64,000 nt of DNA. It comes from Mucilaginibacter sp. JRF. GTDB taxonomy: Bacteria > Bacteroidota > Bacteroidia > Sphingobacteriales > Sphingobacteriaceae. Positions within the stretch are counted from its first letter, which is position 1. Every line of letters starts with the position of its first letter. The translations under genes were made by a program, and so were the position numbers. Of the stretch, positions 18,150 to 25,344 are shown one piece after another. The notes beneath the pieces were generated by a model. The model did not search any database and was not told the origin of the DNA. It saw only the letters and a list, made by a program, of their open reading frames with translations. Location: contig NZ_JADFBY010000004.1 of the NCBI RefSeq assembly GCF_015223065.1, positions 434,001-498,000 on the forward strand, given 5' to 3'.

Positions 18150-18224
18150 AATGAGGGTGTTGCACGGCTAAAATAAAACTAATTAGCCAAACAGCAAACC
18201 CAATAATATCAACACATTTATGCC

Positions 18225-18377
18225 TTAGCGCGGTTTGCTGATGTGCGCGTTCTCACGGTGCGATTGGCGGATCTCCTTACCCCCTATGGCAACCTCGTCA
18301 TTTAACTGCTGTTTGCAGCAGGCCTCGGTGGCGGCAAGCACCAGCAGGAATGATACGGCGGTGTATATTTTTTTCAT
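18225..18377 (-). CDS. small secreted or lipoprotein-like peptide (50 aa)
   Basis: ATG at 18377 opens a complete 50-codon frame: MKKIYTAVSFLLVLA followed by ATEACCKQQ and a polar, positively charged C-terminal half ending HISKPR. The basic N-terminus and hydrophobic run look like a short signal peptide, and the Cys pair at positions 20-21 could be a lipidation site, though EAC is not a good lipobox. No family is recognised. It fills what would otherwise be a 370-bp gap between dcd and the PPTase gene. Confidence 0.5.
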   Translation of the reverse strand: MKKIYTAVSFLLVLAATEACCKQQLNDEVAIGGKEIRQSHRENAHISKPR

Positions 18378-18490
18378 TGTTTTTACTTGTGATAGTGTTC
18401 ATTAGCTATGACGGAACTTTGCCTGCCGATGTTACAACCCGAACATTATTTTTATACCGCGAGGCACTGTTAAATGATAATTATTTGATA

Positions 18491-18498
18491 TAATTTTG
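18491..18498 (+). promoter_or_regulatory. -7 box (TAATTTTG) upstream of the PPTase-lipB-GDSL operon
   Basis: Exact TAnnTTTG match ending 25 nt before the ATG at 18524, giving a short leader. No clear -33 element at the expected spacing. Confidence 0.42.
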
Positions 18499-18523
18499 CC
18501 TTGCAAATTGCACCTTTACATTT

Positions 18524-19177
18524 ATGGCCATAGCTTACAGGCAACGTATTGATGATGACACTGAATTCGCCCTCTGGAAAATTGAGGAAGAAGCGGATGA
18601 ACTATACATTAAGCTACAGTTAAAGGATGATGAAAAGGCTGTGTTTGACAGCCTTGGCAACAGCAAGCGCCACCTGCACTGGCTGGGTACAAGGGTACTG
18701 CTGCGCACCATGCTAAGCACCGATGAGTATATTGACTGCAAGGTTGATGTACATGGCAAGCCATACCTGGTTAACCACCCGTACTACATATCGTTCAGCC
18801 ACTCGTTTGATTATGCTGCCGTAATGATAAGCCGCAAATATCAGGTGGGTATTGATATTGAACAGGTAAAGCAAAAGGTGGAGCGTATTGCCCACAAATT
18901 TATGCGCCCCGAGGAGCTTGGCTTTATAAGCGAGCGCCACAAAATTGAGGAGCTGTATGTTTGCTGGTGCGTTAAGGAGGCGGTTTATAAGTGCTACGGA
19001 CAAAAAACCGTATCATTCTTAGATAATATTTTGCTGGAGCCCTTTAGCTTTGAAGGGCACGGCGTTGTTAACGCGCTGCTTGATAAGGGCGATGTTAAAA
19101 TAGATTACAAGGTAGGCTATCAGCAATATGAGGATTATATGATAGGCTACGTTATACAGGACGGCAATGAAGAATAA
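18524..19177 (+). CDS. 4'-phosphopantetheinyl transferase superfamily protein (Sfp-like)
   Basis: A protein of 217 aa that transfers the phosphopantetheine arm of CoA to carrier proteins. The Mg/CoA motif GIDIE (109-113, Asp111 and Glu113) and W148-C-V-K151-E152-A are intact, and YISFSHS precedes them as in Sfp/AcpT enzymes. The single-chain length fits Sfp/HetI-type rather than the short trimeric AcpS. It overlaps lipB by 11 nt, and lipB overlaps the next gene by 4 nt, so the three form a tight operon. Pairing a carrier-protein activator with an enzyme that takes octanoyl groups from acyl carrier protein is functionally coherent. Confidence 0.9.
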   Translation: MAIAYRQRIDDDTEFALWKIEEEADELYIKLQLKDDEKAVFDSLGNSKRHLHWLGTRVLLRTMLSTDEYIDCKVDVHGKPYLVNHPYYISFSHSFDYAAVMISRKYQVGIDIEQVKQKVERIAHKFMRPEELGFISERHKIEELYVCWCVKEAVYKCYGQKTVSFLDNILLEPFSFEGHGVVNALLDKGDVKIDYKVGYQQYEDYMIGYVIQDGNEE

Positions 19178-19889
19178 GAAGGTTATTTTACAGGATTGGG
19201 GGCTGATAGATTATAAAAAAGCCTGGGACAGACAGGAAACACTTTTTGCCGAAACCGTAAATTTAAAAATGGAACTGCGCAACCGCATGGCCATTGCGGG
19301 CGATAATTATGATGATGAAACACCTACCCAAAATTACCTGGTGTTTTGCGAGCATCCGCATGTGTACACGCTGGGCAAAAGCGGCAAGCCGGAGCATTTG
19401 TTGTTAAATGAGGATCAGCTTAAAGAAAAACAGGCATCATACTACCCTATTAACCGCGGCGGCGATATTACCTACCACGGCCCCGGCCAAATAGTATGCT
19501 ACCCGATACTTGACCTTGATAACTTTTTTACCGATATACACCTGTATCTGCGTACCCTTGAAGAAGCCGTAATACTCACCATGGCCGATTTTGGACTGAA
19601 AGGCGAACGCTACCCCGGCTATACCGGTGTTTGGCTTGATGCCGATAACGAAAAAGCCCGCAAAATATGCGCTATGGGCGTACGTTGCAGCCGCTGGGTA
19701 ACCATGCACGGGCTGGCATTTAACGTTAACGCGCAGCTTGATTACTTTAAGAATATAGTACCCTGCGGCATTGATGATAAGGCCGTAACCTCCATGCAGC
19801 AGGAGCTGGGCGAACAGATTGATTTAAACAAGGTTAAACAAATCCTTCAACACCACATTTCCGTACTTTTTGGTATGGAAATGATATGA
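19167..19889 (+). CDS. lipB: lipoyl(octanoyl) transferase
   Basis: A 240-aa enzyme that moves the octanoyl group from octanoyl-ACP onto target lysines of lipoate-dependent enzymes, in the cytoplasm. Hallmarks are intact: CEHPHVYTLGKSG, RGGDITYHGPGQ (97-108), GYTGVW, the catalytic Lys166 in ARKICAMGVR and catalytic Cys200 in NIVPCGI. The start overlaps the PPTase stop by 11 nt and its own stop overlaps the GDSL start (ATGA), so translational coupling is likely. LipA is not in the window. Confidence 0.95.
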   Translation: MKNKKVILQDWGLIDYKKAWDRQETLFAETVNLKMELRNRMAIAGDNYDDETPTQNYLVFCEHPHVYTLGKSGKPEHLLLNEDQLKEKQASYYPINRGGDITYHGPGQIVCYPILDLDNFFTDIHLYLRTLEEAVILTMADFGLKGERYPGYTGVWLDADNEKARKICAMGVRCSRWVTMHGLAFNVNAQLDYFKNIVPCGIDDKAVTSMQQELGEQIDLNKVKQILQHHISVLFGMEMI

Positions 19890-20608
19890 AGTTAATTACC
19901 CTTGCTTTTACGCTGCTTAGCCTCACCGGGTGCGATAAGCGGCAAACCAATATGGATACTGTTGATCCCGTGAAAATTCAACCAATTACCGATACTACAA
20001 TACGCACTGGCCTTACCTATTTGGCGCTGGGCGACTCGTACACCATTGGCGAGGCGGTGGAGGCTGACAAGAACTTCCCGAACCAACTGGCTGCCCGCAT
20101 GCCGCAATACGGCCTCAACTTTAACAAACCACAAATAATTGCCCGTACCGGTTGGACCACCGATGAACTGATACAAGCTATTGGCCAGCAAAAACCTGCC
20201 GGTAATTTCAATTTGGTTACGTTACTGATAGGTGTGAATAATCAATACCGGGGTTATAACATCAACACTTATCGAACCGAGTTTAAAGAGCTTTTGGCAA
20301 CAGCACTGGCTTATGCCGGTGGTGATAAAAAGCATGTTTTCGTACTATCTATACCTGATTACAGTGTTACGCCATTCGCCCAAAACTCCGATAAGGAAAA
20401 GATAGCACGTGAGATAGATCAGTACAACGCCATCAACAAAGCGGAAACCGAAAACATGGGCATTGCTTATGTTGACATAACGCTTATATCCCGCCAGGCA
20501 ACTACCAAACCTGAGTTAATTGCCAGGGACGGTTTGCACCCATCAGCCGAAATGTACAGTGCCTGGGTTACCTTGTTTGAAAGCATTGTAGCAAGCCGGT
20601 ATAAATAG
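19886..20608 (+). CDS. SGNH/GDSL-family lipoprotein hydrolase
   Basis: A protein of 240 aa with a lipobox LTGC (Cys16), so probably attached to a membrane and facing the periplasm. Block I is ALGDSYTIG with nucleophile Ser51, block III includes LIGVNNQYRG, and block V D215-G-L-H218 completes the catalytic triad. SGNH hydrolases of this size act as esterases, lipases or carbohydrate deacetylases; the substrate is not evident. It is translationally coupled to lipB through an ATGA overlap, an unusual partner that may be coincidental. Confidence 0.87.
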   Translation: MKLITLAFTLLSLTGCDKRQTNMDTVDPVKIQPITDTTIRTGLTYLALGDSYTIGEAVEADKNFPNQLAARMPQYGLNFNKPQIIARTGWTTDELIQAIGQQKPAGNFNLVTLLIGVNNQYRGYNINTYRTEFKELLATALAYAGGDKKHVFVLSIPDYSVTPFAQNSDKEKIAREIDQYNAINKAETENMGIAYVDITLISRQATTKPELIARDGLHPSAEMYSAWVTLFESIVASRYK

Positions 20609-20685
20609 TTTGCCATATTACACTGTTTCGACAAAGACAATATTTTTAATTATAATTATAATACCTATATTTACCATCCCTGATT

Positions 20686-21072
20686 ATGGCAGCTAAAATA
20701 TTGGTTATCGAAGATGACAAGGATATTCTGGACGTACTGGAGTACGTACTGGAAGATGCAGGTTATGATGTTATTACAGCCGCCAACGGCTCGGTATTAG
20801 TAAACATTAACGCTATTAAACCCGATGTAATATTGATTGACGAATGGCTCGGAGCCGAAAAAGGCAGTCAACATTGCAAATTCCTAAAATCAACCACGGC
20901 TATGCGCCACATTCCGGTGGTGATGATGTCGGCAGCTATGGATATTGAACATATTGCCGACGAATGCGGTGCCGACGCTTATATCAAAAAGCCTTTTGAT
21001 ATTGATCACGTAACATTTATTACAGGTAGCCTGTTGGGCAATACGGTAAGCAACAGTTGTTTACCCGTGTAA
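20686..21072 (+). CDS. stand-alone response-regulator receiver protein
   Basis: A protein of 128 aa consisting only of a CheY-like receiver. Acidic pocket Asp10/Asp11, phosphoacceptor Asp52 (VILIDEW), the Ser82 switch position and Lys102 in IKKPF are all present. There is no output domain, and no histidine kinase is nearby, so its partner is encoded elsewhere; it may act as a phosphate carrier or by protein-protein contact. It sits 77 nt after the GDSL gene in an AT-rich spacer and just 1 nt from the convergent glycosyltransferase stop. Confidence 0.9.
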   Translation: MAAKILVIEDDKDILDVLEYVLEDAGYDVITAANGSVLVNINAIKPDVILIDEWLGAEKGSQHCKFLKSTTAMRHIPVVMMSAAMDIEHIADECGADAYIKKPFDIDHVTFITGSLLGNTVSNSCLPV

Positions 21073-21073
21073 T

Positions 21074-22060
21074 TTAGCGGGCGTACTGCTTAACCATATT
21101 GGCAACTATCTGCGCGGTTTCGTCGGGGAAATGAACATTGACAACCTGGCCGTTATTTACCCAATCGTGCAGCGCGCCGGTAAAACCCTGATCAATAGCG
21201 CTAACAACCGGTACACCCATTTTTGATGCAGCCAGCGCATTACATTGCTGCTCAAACTGCCCGCGCATGGGTATCATCATTACCTTTTTTTGCAGAAATA
21301 ACGCTTCGGCAGGGCCTTCAAATCCACCGCCGGTAAGCAGCCCCTCGCATGAGGCCAGGCTTTGGTTAAAGGTTTCGTTATTTACCGGGAATATCTGCAC
21401 ATTACCTTCGCGCAAAGGAGCTTTCTGGCGCTTTGAGAAAACATGCCACTCCACCTCTTTTACCTGGCTCAGGTACTTTATCAATGTTTTATCCTGATAA
21501 GCTGGTAGGTATACTGAGTAGTGCCCCAGATTGCTGGTTTGCATAGCCCTGATCTCACTGCGGATAACCGGAGTATGTATAAAATCAGCATACCGCTCAA
21601 AATGAAATCCGATATGATGTGTAGTTGGCGAATAGTATTTAAACAACCACTCGGCATAATTCCATTTTGGTGGCCGTGGTGTATTTTGGGAAATGAATGA
21701 ACATTGATGACTTAATGATACCGATGGCAGCTTTTGTACCTTGCAGGCCCAGGCGCTTACCGGTTCAAAATCGTTCACTATAAGGTCATAATCATTTAAG
21801 GGCAGCTGGTGTATATCTTTCCAAAGCTGCTTAAGGTTCATGGTTTTAAATGTGGCCCATTTATCAACCCCACCCTTCTTACCAAAAATAAAGCTAAAAC
21901 CATGATAACGATATTTCAAAGCCTGTGCCAGGCTCACCTCCGCTTCGGTACCGCTCACCAGCAGGTCAAGTTCACCGTGTTGCTGTAAAAGGGGCACTAT
22001 CTCGCGCGCGCGGCTGATGTGTCCGTTACCTGTACCCTGAATTGCATAAAGTATCTTCAT
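21074..22060 (-). CDS. glycosyltransferase of the MJ1255/VC2487 type (GT-B fold)
   Basis: A protein of 328 aa. The start MKILYAIQGTGNGHISRA is the nucleotide-sugar transferase GT28-like N-terminal motif of the MJ1255/VC2487 family, and LLTGGGFEGPAEALFLQKKVMMIPMRGQFEQQCNA is the matching C-terminal donor-binding region (GGGFEG loop, EQ pair). Acceptor and product are unknown; cell-envelope glycolipid or surface glycan work is plausible. It lies 47 nt downstream of an LpxH-like phosphoesterase on the same strand, so the two may be one envelope operon. Confidence 0.82.
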   Translation of the reverse strand: MKILYAIQGTGNGHISRAREIVPLLQQHGELDLLVSGTEAEVSLAQALKYRYHGFSFIFGKKGGVDKWATFKTMNLKQLWKDIHQLPLNDYDLIVNDFEPVSAWACKVQKLPSVSLSHQCSFISQNTPRPPKWNYAEWLFKYYSPTTHHIGFHFERYADFIHTPVIRSEIRAMQTSNLGHYSVYLPAYQDKTLIKYLSQVKEVEWHVFSKRQKAPLREGNVQIFPVNNETFNQSLASCEGLLTGGGFEGPAEALFLQKKVMMIPMRGQFEQQCNALAASKMGVPVVSAIDQGFTGALHDWVNNGQVVNVHFPDETAQIVANMVKQYAR

Positions 22061-22107
22061 ATTAAAAAATACGGGGTTAAGGTAATAAACAAAATGATGT
22101 GTAGCAA

Positions 22108-22962
22108 TTACTGATGCTCCTGTTTAAATTTTTCGAGCAGGGCATTTACGTTTAGGCGTTCTGAAAGATCCTCATTGTCAGTTTCATCGTCGGTGGCAAC
22201 CTCCTCGGTAAAATCTTCAGGACGATACCTGAAAATTGTCCACTCGCCGTTATTATACTCCAATGCGGTAAGGCTCTCTACCCAATCGCCCGAGTTAAGG
22301 TACAGCACAGAGCCAGTGCCTTCGGTCGAGTTTACACGCCTGATCTCGGCGTGGTGAATGTGCCCGCAGATCACGTAATCATAATTTTTATCTACAGCCA
22401 GGTCGGCCGCGGTTTGCTCAAAGTGGTTGATGAATTTCACCGCATCCTTAAACTTGGCTTTCACCTTTTGCGAGAAACTCATTTTTGGTCTGCCTATCAA
22501 CTTCAAAAACCAGTTGGTCAAACTGTTAAGCAGTATAAGCGAATCGTACCCAATGGCACCCAGTTTGGCCAGCCATTTAGAGTGCTGCATGGTAACATCG
22601 AACACGTCGCCATGAAATATCCAGGCTTTTTTACCATCAACATCAAGCACCATTTTATTGAGCAGCTGGAACGCCCCCAAATTAAAATCGGCAAACTTGC
22701 GCAACATTTCATCGTGGTTACCGGTAAGATAATACACGGGCACACCCTCAGTAACAAACTTAAGGATACGGCGCACCACCTTCATGTGCGACTCCGGCCA
22801 GTACGATTTACTGAACTGCCATATATCAATAATATCGCCGTTAAGTATAAGCGCCTTGGGTTTAATACTTTTAAGATACTTTAAAAGTTCTTTGGCGTGG
22901 CAGCCATAAGTGCCCAAATGCACATCAGATATTACAGCTATGTCAATTTCGCGTTTTGCCAT
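22108..22962 (-). CDS. UDP-2,3-diacylglucosamine diphosphatase-like metallophosphoesterase
   Basis: A calcineurin-like phosphoesterase of 284 aa. All metal-binding blocks are visible: ISDVHLG (Asp13, His15), NGDIIDIW (Asp43), GNHDE (81-85), IFHGDVFD and CGHIHHAEI. The order and the WQFSKSYW insert resemble the LpxH/LpxH2 group, which releases lipid X from UDP-2,3-diacylglucosamine in lipid A synthesis. The acidic C-terminal tail (DDETDNEDLSE) extends beyond the catalytic core. Co-orientation with a glycosyltransferase fits an envelope role. LpxH itself or another substrate is possible, so the specificity is an inference. Confidence 0.82.
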   Translation of the reverse strand: MAKREIDIAVISDVHLGTYGCHAKELLKYLKSIKPKALILNGDIIDIWQFSKSYWPESHMKVVRRILKFVTEGVPVYYLTGNHDEMLRKFADFNLGAFQLLNKMVLDVDGKKAWIFHGDVFDVTMQHSKWLAKLGAIGYDSLILLNSLTNWFLKLIGRPKMSFSQKVKAKFKDAVKFINHFEQTAADLAVDKNYDYVICGHIHHAEIRRVNSTEGTGSVLYLNSGDWVESLTALEYNNGEWTIFRYRPEDFTEEVATDDETDNEDLSERLNVNALLEKFKQEHQ

Positions 22963-23047
22963 CTAATCAAAACTCAGCAGAGGAAAAAAAAATACATACC
23001 GGGGTTAAACACCAACCGGCTCGTTAAAATTAAGGAAGATCAGGTGC

Positions 23048-23158
23048 TTACTCGTTATCCTCATCCTCGGTAACACTAAACTCGTACGGACTGAAATAAA
23101 ATATACCGGTTAATCCCAGCAAGGCTATCACAATCAGGTAAGCGATTTCAAAATTCAT
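23048..23158 (-). CDS. small single-pass membrane peptide (36 aa)
   Basis: ATG at 23158 gives a complete 36-codon frame: MNFEIAYLIVIALLGLTGIF forms a membrane span, followed by YFSPYEF and the acidic tail SVTEDEDNE. The clean span-plus-acidic-tail layout suggests a real small protein. No family is recognised. It lies upstream of the LpxH-like gene on the same strand with an 85-nt gap. Confidence 0.45.
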   Translation of the reverse strand: MNFEIAYLIVIALLGLTGIFYFSPYEFSVTEDEDNE

Positions 23159-23290
23159 AACCTATAAATTTTTACAAATATCAGCAAATCAATATTATCT
23201 GATTATTAAGACTGGGTTAAAGCAAAAAAGTTATACGCGTTTTTGGAATTATTTTATCCACATTTTGAGGTTGTTAACAGTTTGGCAGTG

Positions 23291-23370
23291 TTACCGACGA
23301 AGCAATCATTGAGCGACTTGTCACGTTGGAATATCCTAAAGAGATTGCTTCGTACCTCACAATGACGCGT
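23291..23370. repeat. R1 palindromic repeat, decayed left arm
   Basis: The right arm GAGATTGCTTCGTACCTC and the central AATATCCTAAAG match the intact R1 at 55743-55828; the left arm is reduced to GACGAAGCAATC. It is the first part of the composite block. Confidence 0.75.
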
Positions 23371-23390
23371 TTTTATTGAGTGATACCAAT

Positions 23391-23790
23391 AAAAAAAGCG
23401 CGGTGGCCTGGCAGAAAACCGAGCCAGGGAGTATGGCCTCGTGGGCGGAAAGTTTTTTCTGCCTTGATGTTTGGTTACTTTGCATCTAAGGTAAAGTAAC
23501 TGGGCCCTGCGCCCAAGAGCAGACTAACGATGGTTAAAGCACAACTTCTGGAATAAAGCACAAACGCTCAATAAAGCAAAGTTCATTACCTGTCCTCAAT
23601 TTCTTTTGAGCGATCAAAAGAAACAAACCTTAGCGATAGCGATCTCATGAGCACCAATAAAAAACAAACAACAGCGAATAAATCGCCGGCTACGCCCTGC
23701 CCGGTGAAAGGTTGTGCTTAAGCAGGGCTTGTGCTATTCCGGGCATTTCTGATGCCGGTAGGATAGGTTATTTACGGTTTGTGCTTTTGT
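23391..23790. repeat. composite repeat E, copy 1
   Basis: About 400 bp sharing long matching segments, in the same order, with the reverse complement of 55331-55725. Examples are GGCCTGGCAGAAAACCG, GCGCCCAAGAGCAGACT, GCCCTGCCCGGTGAAAGG, TCCGGGCATTTCTGATGC and CGGTAGGATAGGTTATTTA. No frame is continuously open, so it is not a functional gene. Confidence 0.8.
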
Positions 23791-23809
23791 TTTGTGATCC
23801 TTAAATCAA

Positions 23810-23841
23810 TTCCCTCCTGGGGGAGGGTAAGGGAGGGGTTT
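23810..23841. repeat. R3 CCTCC/GGAGG repeat
   Basis: TTCCCTCCTGGGGGAGGG followed by TAAGGGAGGGGTTT: a copy of the R3 family between E and R2. Confidence 0.7.
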
Positions 23842-23883
23842 CGCCGACTATCGCTATCTACTTATATTACTCCAAAAAACCAT

Positions 23884-23961
23884 GTCATTTCGACGGAGGA
23901 GAAATCTGCCTGCGTTCATAATCAGACGACAGATTTCTCCTCGTACCTCCGTCGAAATGAC
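23884..23961. repeat. R2 palindrome
   Basis: Arms TGTCATTTCGACGGAGG..AGAAATCT and the complementary AGATTTCT..CCTCCGTCGAAATGACA enclose a short centre; the best-preserved R2 inverted repeat in the window. Confidence 0.85.
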
Positions 23962-23982
23962 AATAAAAATTTCAAAGAGGCT

Positions 23983-24711
23983 CTACAACAAATCCACCAA
24001 TTCCCGCAAACTATTGATCTGCTTTGGTACATCGGCGGGCTTTTCGGCGTTGTGGGGGTTAAAGTAGATGGCGTCCATTCCGTAGGCCAGCGCGCCGCGT
24101 ATGTCGGCTTCGATGCTGTCGCCTACCATGAGGCAGCTGTGTTTGGTGCAACCCGCCAAAGTAACGGCATGCTCAAATATGGCTTTGTCGGGCTTGTTAA
24201 CGCCTACAAGTTCGGATATGATGATGTTTTGAAAATAACCGGCAATGTTGGTGCCCGCGGTTTTTAGCTCGGTGGCTTCTTTAAAGCCATTGGTTATCAG
24301 GTGCAGGGTGTATTTTGATCGCAGATACTCCAACGTTTCGTGCGCATGCGGAAACAGGTTGGTTTTGGTTGGGCAAAGCTGCACGTAATCATCCTCAAAT
24401 GTTTGTGGCATTACTTCAGGATCGACACCCAGATCAACAAAGGTTTTTTTAAAGCGGGTTTCGCGTAGTTGCTGCTTATTTATTTTACCTACATGATAAT
24501 CGGCCCAAAGCTGGTGGTTATTACGAGTATAGGTTTCAATAAATACATCGGCCACAGGTAAACCCAGATCTTTTAATTTATGGGTGATGTACAACTCTTG
24601 CAGCGTTTCCTCGGCGTTGCGGTCAAAATCCCAAATGGTATGGTCCAGGTCAAAAAATATGTGCTGGTAAGTTTTCGCGTCGCCTTTGTTCTCCGTAACC
24701 ATATTGCTCAT
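23983..24711 (-). CDS. YjjG-family HAD phosphatase (noncanonical pyrimidine nucleotidase)
   Basis: A HAD hydrolase of 242 aa with subclass I cap. Motif I is FFDLDHT (Asp21, Asp23), motif II LITNG, and motif III/IV VNKPDKAIFEHAV plus MVGDSIEADIRGA. The WDFDRNAEETL sequence after motif I is typical of YjjG, a 5'-nucleotidase that removes abnormal pyrimidine monophosphates. The start is uncertain by a few codons (Met at 1 or 4). An exact -7 box lies 22 nt upstream. The gene ends directly against the R2 repeat of the island. Confidence 0.85.
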   Translation of the reverse strand: MSNMVTENKGDAKTYQHIFFDLDHTIWDFDRNAEETLQELYITHKLKDLGLPVADVFIETYTRNNHQLWADYHVGKINKQQLRETRFKKTFVDLGVDPEVMPQTFEDDYVQLCPTKTNLFPHAHETLEYLRSKYTLHLITNGFKEATELKTAGTNIAGYFQNIIISELVGVNKPDKAIFEHAVTLAGCTKHSCLMVGDSIEADIRGALAYGMDAIYFNPHNAEKPADVPKQINSLRELVDLL

Positions 24712-24733
24712 ATATATGCAGATGTATTTGTCG

Positions 24734-24741
24734 CAAAGTTA
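24734..24741 (-). promoter_or_regulatory. -7 box (TAACTTTG) for the YjjG-type gene
   Basis: Exact TAnnTTTG on the minus strand, 22 nt before the start codon; no strong -33 box is seen. Confidence 0.4.
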
Positions 24742-24768
24742 AGGTTTACAAGCCGCGATACTGTCAGT

Positions 24769-25308
24769 TTATTGCAGTGTTTTGTACATAATGGTGGTTG
24801 AATCGAGTTTATCATCCGCCGGGTCGAGGCAATAACCGGGGATGATACCGGCAGTTTGATAGCCTAACGAGGTGTACAATGGCTCGGCACCATCACCTGT
24901 GCGGGTATCAAGGGTGAGCAGGTTGCGGGTATGCTCCTCGGCAATATTTTCGATCTCCTGCATCAGCGCTTTGGCTATACCCTGGCGGCGATGATCGGGA
25001 TGCACCATCAGCTTTTTTACCTCGGCGCGGTGAGGCTGGTTGGGCATGGTATCAATATCCAGTTGTACGGTGCCTACCAATTCATCATCAGCAAAAGCAG
25101 CCAGCATAATTACGCTGCCACTTTGCACGGCAGATAAAACACGAGCCGCCCAGTAATCTTCACCATCAGTTTGCGAGAATGGCAATATAAAACCAATACT
25201 GGCGCCATTGTGCACACAAGCATGTAATAGCTCACCCAGGCGCTCTATGTGTTTCTCTACATCATCGGCACTTAATTGTTTTATTCGTATCTCCGGTCGG
25301 TCGGGCAT
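24769..25308 (-). CDS. GNAT-family N-acetyltransferase
   Basis: A protein of 179 aa with the acetyl-CoA-binding motif A HPDHRRQGIAKALM near residues 112-125 (R-x-x-G-x-A pattern), the preceding strand AEVKKLMV, and the C-terminal PLYTSLGYQTAGIIPGY. The central DTRTGDGAE fits single-domain GNATs acting on small amines, with substrate unknown. It is cytoplasmic. It is encoded upstream of the YjjG-type gene on the same strand and separated from it by a promoter-like element. Confidence 0.85.
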   Translation of the reverse strand: MPDRPEIRIKQLSADDVEKHIERLGELLHACVHNGASIGFILPFSQTDGEDYWAARVLSAVQSGSVIMLAAFADDELVGTVQLDIDTMPNQPHRAEVKKLMVHPDHRRQGIAKALMQEIENIAEEHTRNLLTLDTRTGDGAEPLYTSLGYQTAGIIPGYCLDPADDKLDSTTIMYKTLQ

Positions 25309-25344
25309 AATTATAACATTTAAAAGCTATTACAAAATTAGTGA

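Larger units (their letters stand above)
23159..23982. other. repeat island, no credible gene
   Basis: The interval of 824 bases has no convincing coding region. About 130 AT-rich bases next to the small membrane-peptide gene are followed by repeats R1, E, R3 and R2 in that order (listed separately). Open frames here, such as the one beginning near 23779, run through palindromes and are repeat-derived. Confidence 0.8.

Noticed and set aside
22351..22884. Long plus-strand frame inside the LpxH-like gene (177 aa)
   Set aside because: It is antisense to a well-supported phosphoesterase with intact motifs and has no domain character of its own.
23779..24267. 162-aa plus-strand frame from the repeat island into the YjjG gene
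   Set aside because: The first half is R3 and R2 palindrome and the second half is antisense to a clear HAD gene.
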